NCBI GenBank assembly: GCA_030834965.1
Contig: JAUQWW010000008.1
Coordinates: 1 to 34,051, forward strand
Source: Gallionellaceae bacterium
GTDB lineage: Bacteria; Pseudomonadota; Gammaproteobacteria; Burkholderiales; Gallionellaceae
Direction of reading: 5' to 3'
DNA: 34,051 bases
In this document: piece by piece, positions 25,314 to 33,872 of the stretch
Numbering within the stretch: the stretch's first letter is position 1
Layout of the letters: every line of letters starts with the position of its first letter
Notes under the pieces: generated by a model
Seen by the model: the letters and a program-made list of their open reading frames with translations, nothing else
The model's database searches: none
What the model was told of the DNA's origin: nothing
Made by a program: the position numbers and the translations under genes

Positions 25314-27104
25314 ATGACCACGCCTACCGCACAAGCGCCGCAAAAAAACAGCCTGTCTGCACTCAAAGGGCTGTTGCCTTTTCTCGCGCCCTACAAGCGG
25401 GAGTTTCTGCTGGCCGGGATTGCGCTTCTGGTCGCCGCCGGGGCGACACTCGCCATTCCGTATGCCTTCAAGCAGATGATAGATCTCGGCTTCGGCGCTA
25501 CCGGTTCTAAAAGCATCCAGCACATCAACAGCTACTTTCTGGCGCTGTTCGGTGCAGCCAGTGTGCTCGCCATCGCCACCTCGGCGCGCTTTTACATCGT
25601 GTCGTGGCTGGGCGAGCGCATCACCGCCGATATCCGCAGCGCGGTTTACCGGCATGTCGTCAGCCAGAGTCCCCAATTTTTTGAGACAACGCAAACCGGA
25701 GAGGTATTGTCGCGACTGACCGCGGATACCACGCTGATCCAGACCGTGGTCAGCGCCAGCATTTCCATGGCGCTGCGCAATGTATTGCTGTTCGTCGGTG
25801 GACTGTCCATGTTGTTTGTGACCAGCGCTCGACTGTCGTCCATCATCATCTTGCTGCTGGCCGCAACGGTGCTTCCGATTGTCATCTTTGGCCGGCGCGT
25901 GCGCAAGCTGTCGCGCGATTCGCAGGATCGCGTTGCGGATGCTTCGGCGATGGCAGGCGAAATTCTGAATGCGATGCCGACGGTGCAGGCTTTCACGCAT
26001 GAGGGCATCGAAGCCAGCCGCTTTGACGCCTCGGTCGAAGGGGCATTCAAAACTGGGATGCGGCGCAATCGTGCGCGCTCGATACTGACGCTGATGGTGA
26101 TCCTGCTGGTGTTTGGCGCAATCGTATTCGTATTGTGGCTGGGCGCACATGCAGTGATGCAGGGAAGGATGACCGGCGGCGAACTGGGGCAGTTCATCCT
26201 CTACGCAATACTCGTGGCTGGCGCCATCGGTGCACTGTCAGAGGTGCTGGGGGATGCGCAACGGGCGGCGGGCGCAACCGAGCGGCTGCTGGAGCTGTTA
26301 GCGGTGCAACCGGTGATCCAGCCTCCTGCGTTTCCGCTCAAGTTGCCGCTACGCACCCGGAACGGCGCCGCGCTGATGCTGCAGGATGTAACTTTCCATT
26401 ATCCCTCGCGCCCGCAGATACCGGCGCTGCAACAGGTGTCGCTTTCCGTCAGCCCCGGCGAGACGGTCGCTGTGGTCGGCCCGTCCGGCGCGGGCAAGAC
26501 CACGTTATTCCAGTTGCTGCTGCGTTTTTATGACCCGCAGCAGGGCGCCATCACGCTGGATGGCGTGGATGTCCGGCAACTCGATCTGCTTGACCTGCGC
26601 GCAGCCATCGGCATCGTGCCGCAGGATACCGTGATTTTTTCTGCCGACGCGATGGAAAATATTCGCTATGGCCGTGCCGATGCCAGCGACGCGGAAGTGA
26701 TCAGTGCTGCCAAAATGGCGGCAGCGCATGAGTTCATCGAAAAGCTTCCGCAAGGCTACCAGACCTTTCTCGGGGAACGCGGTGTGCGCCTGTCGGGGGG
26801 ACAACGCCAGCGCATTGCCATCGCCCGCGCGCTGCTCAAGAATCCGTCGCTGTTGCTGCTTGACGAGGCCACCAGCGCGCTGGATGCGGAATCCGAACGC
26901 CTGGTGCAGAGCGCACTGGAGGCCGCAATGACCGGACGCACCACGCTGATCATCGCGCACCGTCTGGCGACGGTGCAGCGTGCAGATCGCATTGTCGTAA
27001 TGGAAAACGGCCGGATTGTGGAGATCGGCACGCATGAAGCGCTGGTCGGCCTGGGGGGGATTTACGCGAAGCTGGCGGCCCTGCAATTCCACACTGCCAG
27101 CTGA
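25314..27104 (+). CDS. ABC exporter, fused permease/ATPase (ABCB/MsbA-like)
   Basis: A 596-residue half-transporter. An N-terminal six-helix exporter domain (about residues 15-320) is followed by an ATPase domain with Walker A GPSGAGKTT (389-397), Q-loop IVPQDTVIFS, signature LSGGQRQRIAIARALL (from 493), Walker B LLLLDEATSALD (from 513, catalytic Glu about 518) and the H-loop His549 (IIAHRL). It works as a homodimer; the substrate (lipid, peptide, drug or metal conjugate) is unknown. Place directly after a metal exporter hints at a heavy-metal or detoxification role, but the domain itself is of the general lipid/multidrug type. The ATG at 25314 is chosen because the family N-terminus begins there and it lies 8 bases after the previous stop. 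A structured terminator follows. Confidence 0.92.
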   Translation: MTTPTAQAPQKNSLSALKGLLPFLAPYKREFLLAGIALLVAAGATLAIPYAFKQMIDLGFGATGSKSIQHINSYFLALFGAASVLAIATSARFYIVSWLGERITADIRSAVYRHVVSQSPQFFETTQTGEVLSRLTADTTLIQTVVSASISMALRNVLLFVGGLSMLFVTSARLSSIIILLLAATVLPIVIFGRRVRKLSRDSQDRVADASAMAGEILNAMPTVQAFTHEGIEASRFDASVEGAFKTGMRRNRARSILTLMVILLVFGAIVFVLWLGAHAVMQGRMTGGELGQFILYAILVAGAIGALSEVLGDAQRAAGATERLLELLAVQPVIQPPAFPLKLPLRTRNGAALMLQDVTFHYPSRPQIPALQQVSLSVSPGETVAVVGPSGAGKTTLFQLLLRFYDPQQGAITLDGVDVRQLDLLDLRAAIGIVPQDTVIFSADAMENIRYGRADASDAEVISAAKMAAAHEFIEKLPQGYQTFLGERGVRLSGGQRQRIAIARALLKNPSLLLLDEATSALDAESERLVQSALEAAMTGRTTLIIAHRLATVQRADRIVVMENGRIVEIGTHEALVGLGGIYAKLAALQFHTAS

Positions 27105-27195
27105 ATGCCCCAGCTAATTTCCCCCAGGCAAATTACAAGGGTGCGGCAATATGTCACATTCCCAAACGGCTTCAAACGCCTTACATTAATGCCTA

Positions 27196-27279
27196 GCCAA
27201 GCAGGCGACAAGGTTTTCTAGGCCCCCTCCTTACCCTAGATGCGAGTTGACGCATTTCCTGCTTGGCTCTCTTTTTTTG
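27196..27279 (+). terminator. Branched terminator after the ABC exporter
   Basis: GCCAAGCAGG (27196-27205) pairs perfectly with CCTGCTTGGC (27258-27267), followed by TCTCTTTTTTTG. The loop holds two more stems, TCTAGG/CCTAGA (27218-27223 with 27235-27240) and TGCG/CGCA (27241-27244 with 27251-27254). The T tract marks it as an end for plus-strand transcripts. The rest of the gap from 27105 to 27330 holds no gene. Confidence 0.65.
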
Positions 27280-27330
27280 TCTGGCGCCAATTTCCGTTGC
27301 AAAGCAGAACCGCCGATGAATAAATCGGGG

Positions 27331-27906
27331 TTATTTGTATTTGCGGAACTGGCCCACAACAATGCCGAAGATTTCCAGATCGCCCTGCGGGCGGATGACG
27401 GGATACGCGGGGTTGGCGGGTATCAGGACGAATTTGCCTTTTTCCTTGCCCAGGGTCTTGAGCGTGAATTCATTATCCACGATGGCAATGACCATTTCGC
27501 CGACGCGCGCCGGGCCGCGCTTTTCAACCACCACCGTATCGCCGGGCATGATGCCCGCATCGATCATGGAGTCCCCTTTCACCGTGACCAGCGCCGTGCT
27601 GGATGGATGGCTGATGAGGTACTCGTCGATCGTGACAGTGTCATAACTCATATCCCCTGCCGCGCTGGGCAACCCCGCACGCACGCTGTCGAAGATGGGG
27701 CGCTCGAAGAAACGCTTGCCAGGCTTGAGGCGTTTTTCCGCGGTGGATTCCAGAAAGCCCTGCAGCTTCAATCTGGCCACCAACGCCGCCACCGGGGACT
27801 TGGACTTGAATCCCAGCAGCGTCATGATGGTGGAATAGGGGGGTAACACGCTGTGATCAGCGTAATAGTCCTGAAGCTTGGCAAGATAGCTGGCGTCGTT
27901 TTCCAT
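27331..27906 (-). CDS. lexA: LexA-like self-cleaving repressor (S24 family)
   Basis: A 191-residue protein with an N-terminal winged helix (LPPYSTIMTLLGFKSKSPVA, recognition helix region about 24-50) and a C-terminal S24 serine protease domain. Ser113 in VKGDSMIDAGIMPGDTV and Lys150 in NEFTLKTL form the catalytic pair; the cleavage site is Ala77-Gly78 in VRAGLPSAAG. Such repressors cleave themselves when RecA filaments form, releasing SOS genes. The DNA-binding part differs from E. coli LexA (no RAEIA motif), consistent with a different operator. The start is the ATG at 27906: an in-frame TTG at 27918 would overlap the -10 element. It may be the main LexA or a second paralogue; a search would tell. 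Confidence 0.85.
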   Translation of the reverse strand: MENDASYLAKLQDYYADHSVLPPYSTIMTLLGFKSKSPVAALVARLKLQGFLESTAEKRLKPGKRFFERPIFDSVRAGLPSAAGDMSYDTVTIDEYLISHPSSTALVTVKGDSMIDAGIMPGDTVVVEKRGPARVGEMVIAIVDNEFTLKTLGKEKGKFVLIPANPAYPVIRPQGDLEIFGIVVGQFRKYK

Positions 27907-27914
27907 AGGGCCAT

Positions 27915-27943
27915 ACAATATGGAACGAACGTTCTTTTGTCAA
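27915..27943 (-). promoter_or_regulatory. lexA promoter with GAAC-N4-GTTC operator
   Basis: On the minus strand TTGACA (27943-27938) and TATTGT (27920-27915) are exactly 17 bases apart. GAACGAACGTTC (27923-27934) lies between them, a perfect GAAC-N4-GTTC palindrome that would block RNA polymerase when bound. Transcription would start at about 27908-27906, at the ATG itself, so the message should be leaderless. Confidence 0.75.
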
Positions 27944-27962
27944 CCTTGGTGGCCGGACAACA

Positions 27963-30900
27963 TCATGCAGGTTCGGCGTTCCCGCGCAATAAGTCATCCT
28001 GCAACAGAATCTCGAACTGATCCGGGGGCACCGGTCTGGAGTACAGATAGCCTTGCGCATAATCGCATCCCGCCGCGATCAGCAGATCGCGCTGCTCCTC
28101 TGTTTCCACCCCCTCGGCGATCACTTTCAGGCCGAGCTTGTGCGCCATCACGATGATGGCCTCGGATAGCGCCATGTCGCTTGAGCCGGGCGCCAGGTTG
28201 CGAATGAAGGATTGGTCTATCTTCAGATAATCGATATCGAATTTCTTCAGATAGGACAGCGCCGAGTAACCTGTGCCGAAATCATCAATCGCGACCTGGA
28301 TGCCGGCGTCACGGAAGGTCAGCAATGCCGCGTTGACTGGTGAATCTGCGGCCAGCAACAGCCCTTCGGTAATCTCGACGCCAACATTTTTTCCCGGCAG
28401 CCCGATTTCCTGCAAATACGCAAGCCAGGTATTGGGCTGGCCGTTAACGAGGCGAAATTGCACAGGCGATTTGTTCACGCTCACCTGAAAATCGGCGTTG
28501 CCAAACAATGCCGTCCAGCGCTTGACCCAACGCGCAGATTCCTGGAACACCCAGTCACCGATTTCGAAGATGAGTCCTGTTTCCTCGGCCAGCGGGATAA
28601 AATTGGAGGGATAAATCAAACCATGATCAGGATGCTGCCACCGCACCAGCGCCTCTGCCTTTTTGATGCGGCCCGAGGTGATATCCACGATGGGCTGGAA
28701 ATAAACCAGCAGCTGGTTGGCGGCCAGCGCACTGCGCAAGTCATTGGTCATGCGCAGCCGCGCCAGCGCCGCTTCCTGTAACATCGGAGTGAAATAGCTG
28801 AAACGGTTGCGCCCCTGGTTCTTGGCGACATACATCGCCTGATCGGCATTCTTGAGCAGCCCTTCTAACTCGGTGGCGTCGTTTGGATAAAGCGTGATGC
28901 CGATGCTGGCCGACACATAAGTTATATCGCTCCCCAACTGGAAAGGTTCTGCCAGTTTCTCGAGGATGTTCTCGGTGACCCGCTCAACACTGCCCATCTC
29001 TTCAGCATCCCCCAGGATGACAGTGAATTCATCGCCACCCAGGCGTGCCACCGTGTCAGCCTCGCGCACACAACTGACAATGCGCCGCGCCGCTTCCACC
29101 AACAGCGTGTCCCCTATGTCATGCCCCAGCGTGTCGTTAACTTCCTTGAAACGGTCAAGGTCAATGAACAGCAATGCCAGCGGAAGGCTGGCGCGATTGG
29201 CCTTTTTGATTTCCTGCGCCAGGCGGTCGTGGAACATGCGGCGGTTGGGCAGCTGGGTAAGGAGGTCGAAATTGGCCTGCTTCCAGATCAGCTCTTCGGA
29301 CACCTTCCTCTCGGTGATGTCACGAATGAACGCGTTGAACTCGTACTGAGCCCCAGTCTTCACCGCGGTGATGGACAATTCTATCGGGAACTCGTGGCCG
29401 TCACGATGCATGCCCAGAAGCTCGATCCGCGAATTCAGGATGCTCTGCTCGCCGGAAGAGAGGAAACGATGCAGGCCTTGGACATGCGCCATGCGGTATT
29501 GCGGCGGGATAATCGCTTCATGCATTACCTGTCCGAGAGCTTGCTCCCGTGTCCAGCCAAAAATTCTGGTCGCCTGATTGTTCCAGCCGGTAATAATGCC
29601 TTCAGAATTCATCTGCACCACAGCATCCAACGCAGTATCGATGATGGCTCGCAGGCGCTCCTCTTCTTCATGACGCACGGCAAGCAAGGCCCTGTCCTTG
29701 TCTGCTTTCTGCAATTTTTCTTCGAACTGTTTGCGCTCGGTGATATCTTCCGCTACGACCACGAAATGGGTGATGACCCCTTTTTCGTCGCAGATGGGAG
29801 AAATGGAGGTGTGCTCCAGATATATCTCGCCATTCTTTCTCGCATTAAATATATCTCCCTGCCATTCCTTGCCGGCACGGATGGTTTGCCACACATCACT
29901 GGGAAATTCGTCCCCCTCGGTTCCGGCACCCAGCATCTCAAATTCCTGTCCGACCACCTCGTCTGGCTGATAACCGGTAACGGCCGTAAATCTGCGGTTG
30001 ACGTACTCGATCTTCCCATGCATGTCGGTGATAACCACACTGGCCGGGCTGTTTTCGACCGCACTGGAAAGCTTGAGCAGTTTTGCATGGGCCTGGAGGC
30101 GCTCAGAGATATCGCGCACCGAGTTGTATATCAGTTGCTCGCCGCCAATCTCCACCCGGGAAGCGCTGACCTCGACATCGACGATGCTGCCATCGCGGCG
30201 GCGGTGCCGTGTTTCAAACACCGGGTTGCTGCTGCCCAGCGCAGAAATCATCGTCTTCAGTTCCTCTGCTGACCCTTGCGCATTCCACTGCGCCACGTTC
30301 ATCGACAGCATTTCCTTTTGGGTGTAGCCGAGCATCTTGCAGAATGCATCGTTCACCTGGACCACGTTACCCTCAAGGTCGAAGACGTAAATGCCATCGC
30401 TGGCCGTGCGCAGCAGCGTCTCGTTCCTGCGGCTTTCGCGCTCCACCGCCGCAGCCGCTTGTAGCGCACGTGCCCGGCCGGACACCATTAGCCAGGCGAG
30501 CAGCGTCAACAGCAGGCTGATGCCTGTGCCGGCGCTGGCCAGGATTTGCGGCTTTTCCTTGTCAAGCTTCGCCTCGAAGCCGGGCAGGGAGAGCGCCACC
30601 ATCGTCCAGCCGTGGTCGGCTACCGCAATGTGATGAGTGGTCTGGAAGCGCGCATTCGGTGCCATATGGGTGGGCCTGTCGTGCGGGTCGTACATCACCG
30701 TCTTTTCCGAGACTTCTTCGCCATCGTAGATATCGAAGTCGAATTCGGCATTGCTCTCACCGCCGATCCCGGCCAGGAAATCACCCATGCGAAACTTGGC
30801 ATAAACCCAGCCGATGTTGTTGGCGCGGCGCTCGCCCAGTGTGTTGTGTGGCAAGCCATATCTGTAGACGGGCAAGAACATCATGAAACCGGACTGCGCA

Positions 30901-31523
30901 TGCTCATCGGTATCCTGCACCAGCCTCACCTTGCCCGTGATGGCAACCCTGCCGGAATCGCGTGCCCGCTCCATGGCGGCGCGGAGTTCCTGGTCGGAGT
31001 ACAAGTCATGGCCAAAAGCCCACCGGCTGGACTCGCTGAATGGCTCGATAAGCGTGACGGGGGCGTAGATCTGGCGCCTGCCTGGCGGGCTGACGGTGTA
31101 TTCTGGAAACCCTTCGCTGTGGATCGCGGCAATATGGCGGTCTTTTTCCGCATCCGCTATGAGCGGTGCATAGCCAACCGCATGAATGCCCGGATAGTCC
31201 TGGTCCAGCTGCAAATTGGCGACGTACTCGCGAAATTCGTCGCGCTCATTCACCGAGTCATCAAATGAACCCTGCACGCCGCGCATGATTTGCTCATAGG
31301 TTTTCATGCGCTTTTCGATAGCCTCGATGGCATCGTGCACACGAAAATCAAATTTGTCTTTCAGTTCCTCGGCGGCATGCTGTTGTGCGTTCTGCCACAA
31401 CAGATAGGTTGCAGCTGCGCAAAGTGTGAGCACCACAAATGGCCAGAGATAGCCCAAGTGCAACCATTCCACAATACGTTGGGAGCGAGAATGGTTGGTG
31501 TGCATTAATGTGGGAGCGCTCAT
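27963..31523 (-). CDS. Membrane CHASE-PAS-PAS-PAS-GGDEF-EAL protein
   Basis: A cyclic-di-GMP turnover protein of about 1186 residues. A membrane helix (about 22-43), a periplasmic CHASE sensor domain (about 75-300, with YPGIHAVGYAPLI), a second helix (about 332-352), and three PAS domains (about 365-480, 490-605 and 625-740) are followed by a GGDEF domain with intact RLGGDEF (about 829-833) and an EAL domain with intact EAL (about 957), DDFGTGYS (about 1080) and GVETEEQ. Both diguanylate cyclase and phosphodiesterase activities are thus possible. CHASE domains sense small extracellular molecules; the ligand is unknown. The start may be the ATG at 31523, a GTG at 31526, or an ATG at 31505; no ribosome binding site decides. 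It is monocistronic and ends just before the lexA promoter. Confidence 0.93.
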   Translation of the reverse strand: MSAPTLMHTNHSRSQRIVEWLHLGYLWPFVVLTLCAAATYLLWQNAQQHAAEELKDKFDFRVHDAIEAIEKRMKTYEQIMRGVQGSFDDSVNERDEFREYVANLQLDQDYPGIHAVGYAPLIADAEKDRHIAAIHSEGFPEYTVSPPGRRQIYAPVTLIEPFSESSRWAFGHDLYSDQELRAAMERARDSGRVAITGKVRLVQDTDEHAQSGFMMFLPVYRYGLPHNTLGERRANNIGWVYAKFRMGDFLAGIGGESNAEFDFDIYDGEEVSEKTVMYDPHDRPTHMAPNARFQTTHHIAVADHGWTMVALSLPGFEAKLDKEKPQILASAGTGISLLLTLLAWLMVSGRARALQAAAAVERESRRNETLLRTASDGIYVFDLEGNVVQVNDAFCKMLGYTQKEMLSMNVAQWNAQGSAEELKTMISALGSSNPVFETRHRRRDGSIVDVEVSASRVEIGGEQLIYNSVRDISERLQAHAKLLKLSSAVENSPASVVITDMHGKIEYVNRRFTAVTGYQPDEVVGQEFEMLGAGTEGDEFPSDVWQTIRAGKEWQGDIFNARKNGEIYLEHTSISPICDEKGVITHFVVVAEDITERKQFEEKLQKADKDRALLAVRHEEEERLRAIIDTALDAVVQMNSEGIITGWNNQATRIFGWTREQALGQVMHEAIIPPQYRMAHVQGLHRFLSSGEQSILNSRIELLGMHRDGHEFPIELSITAVKTGAQYEFNAFIRDITERKVSEELIWKQANFDLLTQLPNRRMFHDRLAQEIKKANRASLPLALLFIDLDRFKEVNDTLGHDIGDTLLVEAARRIVSCVREADTVARLGGDEFTVILGDAEEMGSVERVTENILEKLAEPFQLGSDITYVSASIGITLYPNDATELEGLLKNADQAMYVAKNQGRNRFSYFTPMLQEAALARLRMTNDLRSALAANQLLVYFQPIVDITSGRIKKAEALVRWQHPDHGLIYPSNFIPLAEETGLIFEIGDWVFQESARWVKRWTALFGNADFQVSVNKSPVQFRLVNGQPNTWLAYLQEIGLPGKNVGVEITEGLLLAADSPVNAALLTFRDAGIQVAIDDFGTGYSALSYLKKFDIDYLKIDQSFIRNLAPGSSDMALSEAIIVMAHKLGLKVIAEGVETEEQRDLLIAAGCDYAQGYLYSRPVPPDQFEILLQDDLLRGNAEPA

Positions 31524-31623
31524 CACAAGCCTATTGTAGTATCACGAGGCTTGAATATGAAAACATTTTCGACAATTCCGGCCTGGTTAAGCAGCTTTTC
31601 GGCGCATACATGCCGCCCGCCGC

Positions 31624-31652
31624 TTCATAAACCGCACGGAAGCGGCTAGAAT
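31624..31652 (+). promoter_or_regulatory. Possible ilvE promoter
   Basis: TTCATA and TAGAAT are spaced by 17 bases, predicting a start near 31659 and a leader of about 30 bases. The -35 is weak, so this is only a fair candidate. Confidence 0.4.
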
Positions 31653-31688
31653 TGCGTTTTTTTGCGACACTCTTGAAAGAATTCCAAT

Positions 31689-32609
31689 ATGTCCATGTCC
31701 GACCGCGACGGTTTCATCTGGTATGACGGCAAGCTCGTGCCCTGGCGTGATGCCACCACGCACGTCCTGACCCACACCCTGCACTATGGCATGGGCGTGT
31801 TCGAGGGGGTGCGCGCGTACAAGACCACCCAAGGCACCGCAATTTTTCGTCTGCGTGAGCATACTGACCGCCTGTTCAACTCGGCTTACATCTTCAAGAT
31901 GAAGATGCCGTTCGACAAGGAAACCTTGATGGAGGCGCAAAAGGAAGTGGTGCGCGCCAACAAGCTGGAATCCTGCTACATCCGCCCCATCGTGTTCTAT
32001 GGCTCCGAAGCCATGGGCATCGCCGCGACCACGCTGTCGGTGCATGTCGCTGTCGCCGCCTGGCCGTGGGGCGCATATCTGGGTGAGGAAGGCATGGCGA
32101 AGGGCATCCGCGTGAAGACCTCCAGCTTCACCCGCCATCACGTGAATATCAACATGTGCCGCTCCAAATCGGTCGGCACCTACACCAACTCCATACTGGC
32201 GCACCAGGAAGTGGCGCATGACGGCTACGACGAGGCGCTGCTGCTGGACGTGGACGGCTATGTGGCGGAAGGCGCGGGCGAGAATATCTTCATCGTGAAG
32301 AAGGGCAAGCTTTATACCCCCGACCTGACCTCCTGCCTGGAAGGCATCACGCGCGATTCCATCCTCACGCTGGCGGCTGACCTGGGCATACCACTGATCG
32401 AAAAACGCATCACGCGCGATGAAGTCTATTGCGCCGACGAAGCCTTCTTCACCGGCACGGCGGCGGAAGTCACGCCGATCCGCGAACTGGACAACCGCAC
32501 CATAGGCGCAGGCAGCCGCGGCCCCATTACCGCCAAACTGCAATCGCTGTTCTTCGAAATTGTCGCGGGGAAAAATGCGCAGTATTCCGATTGGCTGGCA
32601 CATGTCTGA
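31689..32609 (+). CDS. ilvE: Branched-chain amino acid aminotransferase
   Basis: A 306-residue fold-type IV PLP aminotransferase making leucine, isoleucine and valine from their keto acids. HTLHYGMGVFEGVRAY, the PLP lysine region CRSKSVGTYTNSILAHQE, DGYVAEGAGENIFIV, LEGITRDSILTLA and FFTGTAAEVTPI are family marks. The length is standard. It starts at the ATG at 31689 (a second ATG is at 31695). It is the first of ilvE, zf-CHCC, waaF and the phosphohexomutase gene, all closely spaced. Confidence 0.96.
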   Translation: MSMSDRDGFIWYDGKLVPWRDATTHVLTHTLHYGMGVFEGVRAYKTTQGTAIFRLREHTDRLFNSAYIFKMKMPFDKETLMEAQKEVVRANKLESCYIRPIVFYGSEAMGIAATTLSVHVAVAAWPWGAYLGEEGMAKGIRVKTSSFTRHHVNINMCRSKSVGTYTNSILAHQEVAHDGYDEALLLDVDGYVAEGAGENIFIVKKGKLYTPDLTSCLEGITRDSILTLAADLGIPLIEKRITRDEVYCADEAFFTGTAAEVTPIRELDNRTIGAGSRGPITAKLQSLFFEIVAGKNAQYSDWLAHV

Positions 32610-32619
32610 GGGAGCAACC

Positions 32620-32808
32620 ATGCAAACCGAACGCATCACTGAAGTCACCGCCGCCGATCTGCCGCTGCATTGCCCTACACCCGGCATGAGCCTGTGGAAC
32701 GCGCATCCGCGTGTATTCATCCCGGTGGATAAATTGGGCGAGGCGCGTTGCCCTTACTGCGGCACGCTATACAAGTTCACGGGCGAGTTGCCCAAAGGGC
32801 ATCACTAA
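32620..32808 (+). CDS. Small zf-CHCC zinc-finger protein
   Basis: A 62-residue protein with Cys18, His29, Cys44 and Cys47 (LHCPTPG..NAHPRVF..RCPYCGTLY), the metal-binding pattern of the zf-CHCC family, related to the mitochondrial NDUFS6 subunit. Such small proteins are widely found next to ilvE and waaF in betaproteobacteria; their role in bacteria is not settled. The ATG at 32620 is fixed by GGGAG 10 bases upstream; an in-frame ATG at 32560 lies inside ilvE. It begins 10 bases after the ilvE stop. Confidence 0.9.
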   Translation: MQTERITEVTAADLPLHCPTPGMSLWNAHPRVFIPVDKLGEARCPYCGTLYKFTGELPKGHH

Positions 32809-32813
32809 TCCTT

Positions 32814-32839
32814 CCCCTCTCCCGCTTGCGGGAGAGGGG
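32814..32839. repeat. Perfect CCCCTCTCCCGC hairpin repeat before waaF
   Basis: CCCCTCTCCCGC, loop TT, GCGGGAGAGGGG: a perfect 12-bp stem of the same family as those at 11400-11444 and 13013-13067. Its right arm supplies the purine-rich GAGAGGGG some 8 bases before the waaF ATG, so the hairpin could hide the waaF ribosome binding site. Confidence 0.8.
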
Positions 32840-32847
32840 ATTTCTCC

Positions 32848-33864
32848 ATGACAAAAATCCTTGTCATTGCACCAAGCTGGGTAGGCGACGCCATGCTGGT
32901 GCAGCCGATGCTGGCACGCCTCAAGCAGCGCCACTCCGGCGCGCAGATCGACCTGCTCGCGCCCCCCTGGACTGCGGCTCTGTTGCGCCAGATGCCGGAG
33001 GTGCATGAAGTCATCATCAATCCCTTCCCGCATGGCGCATTGAAACCGCTGGCACGCTACCGCCTCGGCCGGCAATTGCGCGAAAAGAAATACGATCAGG
33101 CCATCGTGCTGCCCAACTCGCTCAAGTCTGCACTCGTGCCGCTTTTTGCCGACATTCCGCTGCGTACCGGCTTCATCGGCGAGATGCGTCATGGCCTGCT
33201 GAACGATGCGCGCAAGCTGGATAAACAGGCCCTGCCGCTGATGGTGGAACGCTTCGCCCAGCTCGCAGAAGCACCCGGCAACGACATCCAGCGCCCTCTC
33301 GCGCGGCCGCAGCTGCATGTCAGCTCAGCGGAGAAAAAAAACGTGCTGGACAAACTCGGCTTGACGACTGAGCGTCCGGTTGCCGTATTCTGCCCCGGGG
33401 CTGAATACGGCCCTGCCAAGCGCTGGCCGGCTCCCTATTTCGCCGAACTGGCGCAGCGCCTGCGCGAGCGCGGCTATACCGTGTGGCTGGTCGGTTCGTC
33501 CAAGGACAAGGAGATCGCTGACAGCATCATCGCGCTCGGCAACAGCGCCTGCCACAATTTGTGCGGCGCAACCGATCTGGCCGATGCAATTGCGCTGCTG
33601 TCCTGCGCCGATCTGGTGGTGAGTAACGATTCCGGCCTGATGCACCTCGCGGCCGCGCTGGATCGCCCCATGCTCGCGCTGTATGGCTCCAGCTCGCCCC
33701 AATTCACTCCGCCGCTGTCGGATCGGGCGCAGGTCATCAAGCTCGATCTCCCATGCAGTCCCTGCTTCAAGCGCGCATGCCCGCTCGGCCATTTCAACTG
33801 CATGATGCAGCTGACGCCGGAGCGGGTCGCGCAATACATTCCCGATCTACTTTCTGACCTCTGA
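32848..33864 (+). CDS. waaF: ADP-heptose:LPS heptosyltransferase II
   Basis: A 338-residue GT9-family glycosyltransferase that adds the second heptose to the LPS inner core at the inner face of the cytoplasmic membrane. The N-terminus MTKILVIAPSWVGDAMLVQP, the mid-region GAEYGPAKRWPAPYFAEL and the ADP-heptose-binding SNDSGLMHLAAALDRP are WaaF marks, as is the cysteine-rich end CSPCFKRACPLGHFNCM. The length is typical. It uses the ADP-heptose made by the hldA/hldD products encoded at 3512-5529. Its ribosome binding site lies in a repeat hairpin. The next gene starts 8 bases after the stop. Confidence 0.96.
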   Translation: MTKILVIAPSWVGDAMLVQPMLARLKQRHSGAQIDLLAPPWTAALLRQMPEVHEVIINPFPHGALKPLARYRLGRQLREKKYDQAIVLPNSLKSALVPLFADIPLRTGFIGEMRHGLLNDARKLDKQALPLMVERFAQLAEAPGNDIQRPLARPQLHVSSAEKKNVLDKLGLTTERPVAVFCPGAEYGPAKRWPAPYFAELAQRLRERGYTVWLVGSSKDKEIADSIIALGNSACHNLCGATDLADAIALLSCADLVVSNDSGLMHLAAALDRPMLALYGSSSPQFTPPLSDRAQVIKLDLPCSPCFKRACPLGHFNCMMQLTPERVAQYIPDLLSDL

Positions 33865-33872
33865 ACGACATC

